In this document: one piece after another, positions 24,480 through 35,347 of the stretch | Layout: each line of letters starts with the position of its first letter | Position numbering within the stretch: the stretch's first letter is position 1 | From: Bactrocera neohumeralis | Lineage: Eukaryota > Arthropoda > Insecta > Diptera > Tephritidae | DNA length: 64,000 bases | Direction of reading: 5' to 3' | Assembly: GCF_024586455.1 (NCBI RefSeq) | Contig: NC_065920.1 | Location: 13,230,144 to 13,294,143, forward strand | Notes under the pieces: generated by a model | The model's database searches: none | The model's input: the letters and a program-made list of their open reading frames with translations, nothing else | Told to the model about the DNA's origin: nothing | Program-made: the position numbers and the translations under genes

Positions 24480-26397
24480 TTTATGTTACGTTGAAATATG
24501 CACTTCTTGTGAGTTTTCGTATTAACAATGATTACAGTAAATTATTTTTAAACAAAAACATTAAAAATGAATTGAAACTAGACGCTCTCACATAACCGCA
24601 CGCTTGTAAATTTTTGACAGTTTTCTCCATTTTTCTCGCTAGCTTTGTTTTTTGTTTCCAATTTGCCACAGTGCAAAACTCAGGGTTGCATTTGTTGCAG
24701 ACTAACAATGTGACCAAACTTATATCAGCAATATTTAGCAGTGCCTCGTTCTTTAGTTCTCGTAGTTTTTATCGGTTAGTTCCCTTGTTAATTACCTGTG
24801 TGCGCTACCAAAGATTTCGGTTAAAGTTTGGCGTTACTTTTCTCAGGGCAGCTGGGTAATTTTAATTGTTTATAAGGCAGAGATACATTGATTTTATTTT
24901 AATAGCAGACCTGAATATCGTAAAAACTATTCGGTATACATTCGGTACTATTTGTATATGGCATAAAGGCAATGTCTAGTGCGGAAATCGTTATATTGGG
25001 AGGTGGAATTGTCGAGTCCGATTTTATAATATTTATTTAAGAACATATATTATATTTCCACAATAAGCCATGCATATTAGCTAAAATATAAGATATAAGG
25101 AATTCCATATACATTTTCGATCTATTACGAGTAGAACCAGAGGAATGCATGTTCTTAATTACTGATATCGATCTTGGTGCTTACTTTTATGTCGCAATAT
25201 CCCCACCATACGCTTATAATTATAAGGGTTCGATGGATATATTTTTTATCTCGAGGTGTATTGACTATGGAAGATGAGGCTTGTCCGGAAAGTAATAGGA
25301 CTGATTTTCTTCCGCTGAGACTGTACTTCGGAGCGTGCGCGCACGGACTGGATTCGTTAGAGAGCGTTCCTAGCTAACGAACAGGCGGCTGGTCAGTTGT
25401 CTCCGAGCACCTGGAGAGTCAGGATCAACATTTTTGCTCAACGGTACGCCATTAAATTCTGTGTTAAACTCGATAAATCTGCGACAGAGACGTTTGATAT
25501 GATCAAACAGGTTTACCCAGATGCTGCTTTAGGAAGAAGTGATGTGTTTCGGTGGCACCAAGTTTTTTTGGACGGTTGGGGAGAGGTCGCAGATGAAGAT
25601 CGGAAGAATGAGCCAATGAGCATAGTCCATCGTGAATTTGTTCTTCTTGGACAAACCGTCAACGCCAAGTTTTACGTGGAAGTCTTCAAGAGAATCAAAT
25701 GAAGGGTCAATCGGGTCCGACAAGACATCGCAGCTGATTGGAAGTTGCACCATGACAACACCCCGGCTCACACCGCCTTTATTGTGAACAGCTACCTAAC
25801 CAAGACTGGCATCCCAACGCTTCCGCAGCTGCCCTACAGCCCAGATGAGGCCCTACCGGACTTTTTTTGTTTCCTTGCCTGAAAAGGCCGATGAAAGGTT
25901 AGCATTTTGAGACGACAGCATGCAACTCGGCGCTCAAGGCTATTCCGGAGAATGCCTTCCGTGACGCCTTCAATGCTTGGAAATCGCGCTGACAGCGCTG
26001 CATCGACGCGGAAGGAGCCTATTTTTAAAGTTTTTAAAGAATTGTAACGATTGGTTCAATAATTTTTTTTTAACTCGACTCAGTCCTTTTAACTTTCCGG
26101 ACAACCCCTGTATATGGTAAACAGACGAAATCACAATAATTTACAGATATGTATATAGGAATATGCAGTTTTTCAATCTCTACATTTGATTGAATTGAAA
26201 GAACATAGTAAAAAACAAGCACCATGATTTAATTTTCAAATAAATTTCACTCGTTAAAATATGAAAATAAAATTAGCTATCTTTGTTTCTCTAAATTTCA
26301 TTGTTATTCTTCTAAATTTTAAGTAAAGACTAAATTTGGCTTATTTAAATAAATTACTTCTACTTTTAAAGTTAATAAAAATATAAAACAAGGTACA
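24480..26397. other. Intergenic interval with deleted mariner
   Basis: Contains the 5' flank of the bromodomain gene, 0.8 kb of AT-rich DNA with no convincing gene, and the mariner copy at 25282-26110. The short open frame around 24614-24859 has no recognisable content. Confidence 0.55.
25282..26110 (+). mobile_element. Internally deleted mariner-family transposon, copy 1
   Basis: The left end TGTCCGGAAAGTAATAGGA and the right end, ending CTTTCCGGACAACCCCTG before TA, are inverted repeats. The interior codes in pieces for a mariner transposase. One piece is the helix-turn-helix start (QRYAIKFCVKLDKSATETF). After an internal deletion come VHREFVL, HHDNTPAHTAFIV and LPYSPDEALPDFF from the catalytic domain. 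Stops interrupt the frame, so it is not autonomous. It is the same family as the copies at 36303 and 38935. Confidence 0.85.
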
Positions 26398-27367
26398 ATG
26401 GCATCTGAACTCAATATGAATCGTTTAAATTTACCAAACATGGTTGATCGACAGCTAAAAGAGGTCTCTTTGCCCGTTGAAACATACTTTAGTCCAAACA
26501 TTTTAACGGGAAAGCGCAAAGTTCTTGAGGAGAGACCGCTTAAAACCGAAATAAGCACATCATTCAATAGCATTGTAGCATCTGTACATAATAAACTAAG
26601 AAGTACGTAAGTTAGGCATATGTGTAAGGTATGTATGGACCATCAGTGGAACTTATATGCGTATCGTTTTAGATCGGAAAGTTCGAAGAGTTGAGAAACC
26701 TGCAATCATCGAAGAAAAATCAACTAATGAGATGCCGGCAGAAACTTCACCACAAAATCCTGCAAACGTTAAATCAGAAATGGTAGAAACTAAAGCAGAT
26801 CCAAAGGTCAATAGTACGAAACCAACTATACCATTTAAAGCGACTTCCATACCACAAATAAAAGCGGCTCGCGCACAAAAGCAACAACAGCGCATGCGAC
26901 GTGCAATACATAATTACCAGGATTACAATGATCCCGCAAGTCATAGGCGACTGCTCGAGGTGCAAAAACAAAAAAGAATTCTCGAAGAAATGCTTTTGGA
27001 AAACGAGCGAATGGATCGTGATCGTCAAGCTATGGCCTTAGAGATACAAGCGCTGCGGGAATATATGAATGATTTAGGACACAAATTGGATAGCTACTCT
27101 AAAAGGTTATCGACGAAACCGATTACGCGCTGTGAGCCTTTGTTGAAACCCAAACTGAATCTAAAGCCACAGCCGTGGAATAGTTTGAGTTCCAGGAAAA
27201 TACTTAGTCCGATAAGAAAAGCGCATGTACCACAATCAATATTGAAAACTACAAATTCTACACCGAAATCAACAAATCAAGCTAAAAACACAGCAAGTAG
27301 CCCCGTGCGACATAATCGTAGTCCGATACGTAATTCACCCAGCCCAGCCCGAAATACAAAGCGTTGA
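26398..27367 (+). CDS. Uncharacterised coiled-coil protein with basic Ser/Pro-rich tail
   Basis: I do not recognise this gene. Two exons, 26398..26602 and 26673..27367, give 299 aa. The donor GTACGT after AGA-A is the one that keeps the downstream frame; the nearby GTAAGT would create a stop. It starts MASELNMNRLNLPNMVDRQL. A charged linker is followed by a predicted coiled coil at about residues 160-215 (LLEVQKQKRILEEMLLENER, then EIQALREYMNDLGHKLDSY). A basic tail follows with repeated SP motifs (SPIRKAH, SSPVRHNRSPIR, SPSPARN). Such a layout is common in centrosomal or microtubule-linked proteins, but that is inference. There is no signal peptide or membrane segment. Confidence 0.75.
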
Positions 27368-29190
27368 GAAGCAAATTAGTGCCCACATGCATATGTATGT
27401 ATGTATGATGGACGAAGTTGTTATACAGATAACTCTGCTGAATTTTCGAATGCAGTGCGCCCACAAATGTAGGCTATGGAATATAGTGGCTGATTTAATT
27501 GTCGGTGTACCATAGACAACAATTGAAAATAATAAAAAAAATAGTAAAATACTAAAAACCTTGTTCGTTGCCACGTAAAGACATACAAATATACACTTTT
27601 TGTTCATATATCATCTATATACCATTGCTTCGAGGTCATATACCCATACATATACAAGTTTGCAATTTCTGAAACCTAGTAGTTGATGGAAAACACGGCA
27701 TTTAAATTCTTAAACAGTGATTTATTTCAATTAGTTTAGCACTAAAATAGCTGATAGAGGTGTGGTGGTGTATATTAGATACCGGCTAAACCTTGAAAGG
27801 TTCACCACCAATCTATTTTACTACCCATATTTAAAACTATCAGATATGTTCACAAATCTGATTGGTGTTAGGTATTGTTACCAAAAGACGAATGATGGTT
27901 AATCTGCTTTGGTTTAATGTTCACCGGTATAAATAAACACAAAAATGTAATTTTAAATTTGACCTCTATTCTTAGCTTTTTATATCTCCTATTACATATA
28001 TATACATTTTTTTTTTAATCAAGCTAAATAATATACTAATACGAGTATAAGTGAAAGCAAATATACCCAAAGAAAACACGACACATATTTTAACGTGCTA
28101 TCCGAGAAACACTTTGAATATTAATATTATAAATTATTTTTTATAATCAAAATTGATATCATTTAGTATTCATTATATTGTACAATATTATTAATACGAG
28201 ACCTCACTAAAAACCAAATAAACATGAAATAATTGTATTCTTAAGCTTCATATATTACTAGCATAGGTCTAGGTGGAATCGGCAGTATATGTATTATAGT
28301 TGTTGTAAAACTAATCTCAAAGTCTTGAGTTACTATATAGTCAATGCCGACATCGGGTACTTAGAAAGTTTAAGAGCGCATTTGTAAGCAGAAAAGGCTT
28401 TCTTAGAAACGAATGCATTTCGTTCGAAAGTGTGAAGGATACCAAGGAAAAAACATACTCGTTAAAGACACGCGTTTTCTGATCGAAAAACTTATGAGGA
28501 TGTATTGTATTGTAATTCTTCGTCCAAAATCTTTTAGAATTGTATCTCAAAGACTTATGTAAAATTTCATGAAGAACGCTTGAGTAGTTCGCTAGAAATC
28601 TTGCCAACCGACTTCAAAAACACAGTTTTGAGAAAAACGCGTTTAGAGATGGCGCACTATTACTCGGCTCAACTTGAAAATTTAGGACAATATTCTAGAG
28701 GTATTGTCGAAATTAATAAGACAATAAAAAAATCGATTTTTTGAAACCCGTAAACCCATGTAACCCTTTAATTGGTTCGATCCACTTAAATTATCTGTAA
28801 GCGCTTGAAGACTGATAAAATCAGCGTTCCGGCATAAGCAGTTGCTTTTCAGTTACATAGCTGCGATAAAGACGAAAGGCAAATAAGTAACCAATTGACC
28901 TCCTATACTACTAGTACTTTTATCCCGAATATATGTAAGTAGATATTATCGTCACTAATCAGTCGTCTGGATAATCATCACCGCGACTTCGAAAAAAATT
29001 ATCTCACACTCGGTTTTTTCTTTGCAGACGTACATATTACATATGTACTTTTTGATTCAATTTGATAAGATATAATAATTTAAGTCTGCATATATTGTGC
29101 GCTATAATAAAAGGTGCATTTTCGTGCACGCTCTTACACGAATAATCGCGGTGATAAGTGCAAAAAGTTTTGCTTTTGTGCATCGTCAAT
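27368..29190. other. Intergenic interval upstream of urate oxidase paralogue 1
   Basis: No gene seen. AT-rich sequence with what looks like a dispersed repeat near 28340-28700 (identity unknown). From about 28940 the sequence matches the region upstream of paralogue 2 (from about 32712), marking the left side of the tandem duplication. Confidence 0.5.
29100..29114 (+). promoter_or_regulatory. TATA-type core promoter of urate oxidase paralogue 1
   Basis: GCTATAATAAAAGG lies about 80 bases upstream of the ATG at 29191. The same motif precedes paralogue 2, at 32872-32886. Conservation in both copies and the distance to the start support a TATA box. Confidence 0.55.
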
Positions 29191-30292
29191 ATGTTCACTC
29201 GTCAATTGCATAATGCTGATCCCAGCAAAGTAACGAAAATACCAGATCCTCAAGCGCCTAATTACCGAATGGGCGATTATGGTTACGGTAAACAGGGAGT
29301 GCGTGTGTTTCAACTGAAGAAGGATGGACCCGTCCACAGCGTGACTGAATTCAAAGTAAACTCACATATGCGTTTGCGCACACACAAAGAATACTACGAA
29401 GGTACTTTCTTTTTGCTTTATTATTTATAGCATATAATTCAATGGATTATATTTTGACATTAGCGGACAATACGGATATCATCGGCAGTGATGTGCAGGA
29501 GAATACCATTTATGTGCACGCTCAAAGGCATGGCCTGCACACACCTGAAGAATTTGCACTCACGCTTACGCAACATTTCCTAGAGACATATGAGCAAGTC
29601 GAAGAGTCAAATTTGATCGTGGAGGAATTGGCGTGGGATCGTTTTGGTGAGCAAGAACACCAGGGCTACTATAAGGGCAAGCAACACAATCACGCCTTCA
29701 TGCGAAATACGAATGGCACTCATGGTTGTGAAGTTGTGCGAACAAGACGTATGTAACATTTTTAAAAATATTATAAATATATATATATTAAATTCAGATT
29801 ATTGTGATTTTCTTTCTAGAGGGTCCAGCACTTCTGATTGGCACTTTTTATGGTTTGCGCGTCGTAAAGACCGCTCGTGCGCCGTTCACCGGCTACGTGA
29901 AGGGTGATATGTTCTCCGAAGGCGATATGGACGATCGCATCTTATGTACAGATATAAATGCGCGTTGGCAGTACTCCAAAGTCGTTGATATCGATTTCAA
30001 GACACATTGGTTGAAAGTACGTGACTTGATATTGCAATCGTTTGCTGGTGATCCAGAGGAAGGTGTAATCATCACTAGTGTCCAATATGCGGCGTATGTT
30101 GCAGAACGTGCTGTGCTCGATGCAATGCCCGAGATTTGTAGCATTTCTATAAGCCTTCCAAATTATAAACATTTTCCTTTCGATTTCTCACGTTTTCCGC
30201 CGATCGAGCCAAAAGCTAATGTCATCATTGCAAATCCAGCAGATACGCCATTGGGCTTGGGATATGCGCAATTGGACCGTTTGGAAAAATGA
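29191..30292 (+). CDS. Divergent urate oxidase paralogue 1
   Basis: Exons 29191..29401, 29464..29748 and 29820..30292 give 322 aa with GT-AG introns of 62 and 71 bp. The fold is clearly uricase: YGYGKQGVRV with the catalytic Lys (K34), SVQ and DDRILCTD with the substrate-binding Gln and Arg, and SLPN with the conserved Asn. Three changes stand out against the canonical copy at 45049. The catalytic Thr is Ser (S79 in IIGSDVQ). The His of SLPNKH is replaced by Lys (SLPNYKHF), with a His one residue later. The C-terminus is DRLEK, not a PTS1 tripeptide. The usual enzyme oxidises urate to 5-hydroxyisourate in peroxisomes; this one is likely cytosolic and of altered activity. It is about 98% identical to paralogue 2. 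Confidence 0.9.
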
Positions 30293-30589
30293 AAGCAAGC
30301 AAAAAAAATTATATTATTTCTATCGATTCAATTGTATTTAAGGGGATACTTTTATCATTTTTATATTTAATTGGATATACATATGTATATAGGTACATTG
30401 GTTATTGGTGGAAATAAATTCCTTACATAGGATTGCTAATTATTTGTTAAGTAAATTTTATTTATAGCGTTGCTCTTCGAGGATGGCTTAAAATTAGTCA
30501 AAAATTGTCTGTTGAGCGCACACTACAGATAGATGTAGAAGACATGACAAAAACCTCTAGAAAGTGTATTCATTCAATCTGCAGCTTAA

Positions 30590-30972
30590 TTGATTCGATC
30601 TATTGAAATTCCCTATAAGCGCTTGAAGAGTGATAAAATCGACGCTACAGTGTATAGTAAGCAGTTACTTTTCAGCATCAACCACCAACATCAACGTAGT
30701 GAAATGAATACCGAATACGGTGAACGCAGTGGTCACCCAAAAGAAGTTGTTATCGACGAAAAAATCAAACAGCCCACAAATTAATTTTTGATGACCATAA
30801 AGTTGCTCGAGATTGCAGACACTCTAAAGATATCAACTCACTTTTGACCAAAAAAAAAAACGAGTTGATGATACGTAACTGTGTTTGGAGATGTTCAAGT
30901 GCAATAAGCTCGAGTTTTGGCGTCGATATGTGACAAGGGATGAAACATGGCTCCATAATTTCACTCTGAAGT
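30590..30972 (+). mobile_element. Mariner transposase relic
   Basis: Translated fragments include GERSGHPKEVVIDEKIKQ and, after frameshifts, EFWRRYVTRDETWLHNFT, which carries the mariner DETW motif around the first catalytic Asp. It is broken by stops and ends where LINE sequence begins. Confidence 0.65.
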
Positions 30973-30974
30973 CC

Positions 30975-32500
30975 AGTCTTCCAAGTGGACTGCTCACGCA
31001 GAACCCGGAGGTCTTCGTCTTCCTCTGCTTTCCCCAGCGAGTACTGAGTCGAATACTTTCAGAGCTAGAGTGTTTTCATCCATATGGACGACATGACTTA
31101 GCCAGCGCAGCCACTATCTCTTAATTCGCTGCGCTATGTCAATGTCGTCGTATAACTCGTACAGCTCATCGTTTCATCGAATGCGATATTCGCCGTAGCC
31201 AATGCGCAAAGGACCATACATTTTCCGAAGAACCTTTCTCTCGAAAACTCGTAGCATCGAATCATTAGATATTGTCATCGTCCATGCCTCCACGCCATAT
31301 AGTAGGACGGGAAAAATTAGTGACTTGTAGAATTTGGTTTTTGTTCGTCGAAAGAGTCTCAATTGTCTACTCATTCCGAAGTAGCACCCGTGGGCAAGAG
31401 TTATTCTTCGTTGGACTTCGAGGCTGACATTGTTGTTGGTGTTAATATTGATTCCAATATAGACGAAATTATCTCCAACTTCGAAATTATGATTATCAAC
31501 AGTGTCGTGGGAGCCAAGTCGCGAGTGCGACGACTGTTTGTGTGATGATTGGAGATACTTCGTCTTGCCCTCGTTCACGATCAGACCCATTTGCTTTGCT
31601 TCCTTATCCAGTCGGGAGAAATCAAAAGGTACGGCGCGGATGTTGAGGCCAATGATATCAATATCATTGGCATACGCCAGCAGCTGTACACTCTTGTAGA
31701 AGATTGTACCTACTCGATTATGTTCTGCAGCTCGAATTATTTTCTTCAGCTGCAGATTGAAGAAGTCGCACGATAGAGAGTCGCCTTTTCTGAAACCTTT
31801 TTTGGTATCGAACGGCTCGGAGAGGTCCTTCCCAATTCTGACGAAGCTTTTGATATTGCTCAACGTCAGTTTACACAGCCGTATTAGTTTTGCAGGGATA
31901 CCAAAGTCAGACATCGCGGCATAAAGGCAGCTCACTTTCGCGATGTCAAAAGCAGCTTTAAAATCGACAAAGAGGTGGTGTATGTCGATCATCTTTTCAC
32001 GGGTCTTTTCCAAGATTTTACGCATGGTGAATACCTAGTCAGTTGTTGATTTCCCAGGCCTAAAGCCACACTGATAAGGTCCAATCAGTTTGTTGACGGT
32101 GGGCTTTGATCTTTCACACAATATGCTCAATAGAACCTGAATGCGCGGATTGTGGATTGGGCAGTGCACACTTAAATTTAAATCCTTGGGCATGCTTTCT
32201 TCCGACCATATTCTACAAAGAAGCTGATGCATGCTCCTTATCAGTTCTTCGCCAGCGTGTTTGAATAGCTCGTTCGGTATTCCATCGGCTCCCGCCGCTT
32301 TGCTGTTCTTCCGACGGATAATTGCTATTCGAACCTCTTCATGGTCTGGCAATGGAACGTCTGCTCCATCGTCATAGATTGGGGTTAGCGATTATTCGAT
32401 CGTTTGAAAGACGAAATCGTCGAAAGCAGTCATATTTGAAGAAAAAAGTGCTGTTTCACCTAGCCAATATACCGTGTCATAAGTCACTGAAAACGATGGA
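30975..32500 (-). mobile_element. Non-LTR retrotransposon (LINE) reverse transcriptase relic
   Basis: A minus-strand frame at 31174-32025 reads LFVDFKAAFDIAKVSCLYAA, DSLSCDFFNLQL, LLAYANDIDIIGL (the YADD box degenerated to YAND), SLIFPVLLYGVEAWT and FERKVLRKMYGPLRI. A second frame at 32035-32352 gives NSKAAGADGIPNELFKHAGE and QCGFRPGKSTTD. Frameshifts and stops separate the parts. It is the same type as the copy at 51430. The clade is not assigned. Confidence 0.85.
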
Positions 32501-32871
32501 AAACTGAATTCTCCAGATCTGGCCAACATCGCCTATACCCTGTTCTCAGAAAATTTCGTCGAATGAAGGAGGTGAACGCGGAAACTAAGGACTATTTTGA
32601 GCAAAGAACAAGTTCTACTACAAAAATCATAATCGAAAGGTAGGCTGGGGACTTTTCAATTGACGTGATATACAACTGGTACTTTTATCTAAAATAAAAG
32701 TAGATAAAAGTATCATCATCACTAATCAGTATAGTAATCATCATAGGTTATCATCACCGCGATTTCGAAAAACATTTATTTCACTTTCGGGTTTTTCTTT
32801 GTATGTGCATACATTAGTACTTTTTGATTCAATTTGATAAGATATCATAATTTAAGTATGCATATGTTGTG

Positions 32872-32886
32872 CGCTATAATAAAAGG
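32872..32886 (+). promoter_or_regulatory. TATA-type core promoter of urate oxidase paralogue 2
   Basis: GCTATAATAAAAGG, identical to the motif at 29100-29114, lies about 80 bases before the ATG at 32962. Confidence 0.55.
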
Positions 32887-32961
32887 CGTCAAGTAGGTAC
32901 TACAGCATTTTTGGCAATGTTCTTACACGAATAAACACGGTTTTGCTGTTGTGTTGTCAAG

Positions 32962-34064
32962 ATGTTCACTCGTCAATTGTATAATGCTGATCCCAGCAAA
33001 GTTACGAAAATACCAGATCCTCGAGCGCCTAATTACCGAATGGGCGATTATGGTTACGGTAAACAGGGAGTGCGTGTGTTTCAACTGAAGAAGGATGGAC
33101 CCGTGCACAGCGTGACTGAATTCAAAGTAAACTCACATATGCGTTTGCGCACACACAAAGAATACTACGAAGGTACTTGCTTTTTCATTATTATTTATAG
33201 CATATAATTCAATGGATTATATTTTGACATTAGCGGACAATACGGATATCATCGGCAGTGATGTGCAGGAGAATACCATTTATGTGCACGCTCAAAGGCA
33301 TGGCCTGCACACACCTGAAGAATTTGCACTCACGCTTACGCAACATTTCCTAGAGACATATGAGCAAGTCGAAGAGTCAAATTTGATCGTGGAGGAATTG
33401 GTGTGGGATCGTTTTGGTGAGCAAGAGCACCAGGGCTACTATAAGGGCAAGCAACACAATCACGCCTTCATGCGAAATACGAATGGCACTCATGGTTGTG
33501 AAGTTGTGCGAACAAGACGTATGTAACATTTTTAAAAATATTTTAAATATATACATATATTAAATTAAAATTATTGTGATTTTCTTTCTAGAGGGTCCAC
33601 CACTTTTGATTGGCACTTTTTATGGTTTGCGCGTCGTAAAGACCGCTCGTGCGCCGTTCACCGGCTACGTGAAGGGTGATATGTTCTCCGAAGGCGATAT
33701 GGACGATCGTATTTTGTGTACAGATATAAATGCGCGTTGGCAGTACTCCAAAGTAGTTGATATCGATTTCAAGACACATTGGTTGAAAATACGTGACTTG
33801 ATATTGCAATCGTTTGCTGGTGATCCAGAGAAAGGTGTAATCATCACTAGTGTCCAATATGCGGCGTATGTTGCAGAACGTGCTGTGCTCGATGCAATGC
33901 CCGAGATTTGTAGCATTTCTATAAGCCTTCCAAATTATAAACATTTTCCTTTCGATTTCGCACGTTTTCCGCCGATCGAGCCGAAAGCTAATGTCATCAT
34001 TGCAAATCCAGCAGATACGCCATTGGGCTTGGGATATGCGCAATTGGACCGTTTGGAAAAATGA
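32962..34064 (+). CDS. Divergent urate oxidase paralogue 2
   Basis: Exons 32962..33172, 33234..33518 and 33592..34064 give 322 aa with the same splice sites as paralogue 1. I count seven amino-acid differences from it (His/Tyr, Gln/Arg, Ala/Val, Ala/Pro, Val/Ile, Glu/Lys, Ser/Ala), all outside the catalytic positions. It shares the Ser for Thr, the Lys at the His position and the missing PTS1. The frame is fully open. This is a recent tandem duplicate. Introns, promoter and part of the 3' flank are duplicated too. Purifying selection on both copies cannot be judged by eye. Confidence 0.9.
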
Positions 34065-35347
34065 AAGCAAGCAAAAAAAATTATATTATTTCTATCGATT
34101 CAATTGTATTTAAAGAGCTACTTTTATAATTTGTGTAAAATTTGATATACATATGTTCATATGTATATACATATGTAGGTATATTGGTTATTGGTTGAAA
34201 TAAATACTTTATGTAGGTTGGCTAATTATTTGTTAAGTAAATATGATTTATAGCAGCTATCCATGGACAGTCTGTTGCTCTATTAATATCTAAAGAAGAA
34301 TGATCGTTCAAGAGATACTCTAAATAAGTTTACTATTACATATTTACAAAGCAGTCGCTTATCCAGGGGTCATTTTTCTCATTGGCTAAAGTTGTCGGTA
34401 CTGTATGCGCTGAAAAAGACTTTAAACTAACGCTGAAAGAACGCTTGTTGATGTCAATTACGGCCTCTCCATACAATTTTTGGTAATGCAAGTAATGTAC
34501 TTTATTGACCGTACGACCCTGTGGCAAGAGGTAAAACTGAAGAAAACGGTTAGCAAATCCATTGCATTCGATCTTACTTGGCGCGCCTTTTTCGATATTG
34601 GCTAATGCGGAAACTACCAAAAGGATGACTGAGCTTTGCTTTCCACGTCATAACCATAAAACCATGATTGGTTACCAGTTATGACCCTCTGGAGCCGATC
34701 TGGGTCATATCGAACTAAGTCAAACACCTTCTGAGTAATGTCTACGCGACGCTGTCGAAGGTGAGCAATTTCGGCAGATTCAGATTCCCTATGTATAACA
34801 CATATCAATCCATTGCTTTACATCAACGGAATTTTTTTCTATCAGGGAATAATGTTTTATGAAAACACGAAATTATTAGCAGAGGTAGCTTTACTTCGAG
34901 ACCGATAACTGGGGAACCATTCTGTTTTGTTTGTCAATGTTTATGGCTATTTTTAAATCATTCGATTAATCACGACCTATACTCATCTACTAACCGATGA
35001 TTTTTTTTTTAACATGAATCTTTTAATTATTAGATTTTCGGTTTTAAGCAAAGAATACTGTAGTCTAACACGTTGTAAAAATGTACACCTTTTCGGTTAG
35101 GCTATATACTTAATTATATACATAAACCGCTGCAATGTCTTTTTTGTGACGCTATAACTTATCACATTCCATTTACATATGTACTCTCCTTTCATTCGTT
35201 TCTCTTTGGAGCGCTCGTATTTGTTGTACAATCCGTTAGCTCTTGCAAATTTACACACGTCTTACACTTAATGATATACTATGAAAAGAAAAATCATAAA
35301 AAGATAATTGTAGATTGCAGACATATGTTGCTCTGATAAAATTGCTA
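34065..35347. other. Intergenic interval with mariner relic
   Basis: The first ~200 bases continue the 3' flank duplication of paralogue 1. A minus-strand mariner relic follows (34330-34810). The rest is AT-rich and noncoding up to the start of the eggshell-like gene. Confidence 0.55.
34330..34810 (-). mobile_element. Mariner transposase relic (minus strand)
   Basis: Two overlapping frames read DRLQRVITGNQSWFYGYDVE with KAQSS, then LPQGRTVNKVHYLHY. These match the region around the first catalytic Asp of a mariner transposase; GDETW has become GNQSW. It is truncated at both ends. The subfamily differs from that of the three deleted copies elsewhere. Confidence 0.75.

Larger units (their letters stand above)
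30293..32961. other. Interval between urate oxidase paralogues
   Basis: Filled mostly by decayed transposons: a mariner relic (about 30590-30972) and a minus-strand LINE relic (about 30975-32500). The last 250 bases repeat the promoter region of paralogue 1. No host gene seen. Confidence 0.65.

Noticed and set aside
24614..24859. 81-aa plus-strand frame beside the bromodomain gene start
   Set aside because: No domain, no splice support, and it overlaps the likely promoter of the gene on the other strand.
29431..29463. Earlier acceptor TTTATAG in urate oxidase intron 1 (and the same site in paralogue 2)
   Set aside because: Would leave an intron of only 29 nt and insert residues absent from uricases; CATTAG ending at 29463 gives a 62-nt intron.
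33588..34070. 160-aa minus-strand frame
   Set aside because: Exact antisense shadow of urate oxidase exon 3; codon content follows the plus-strand gene.
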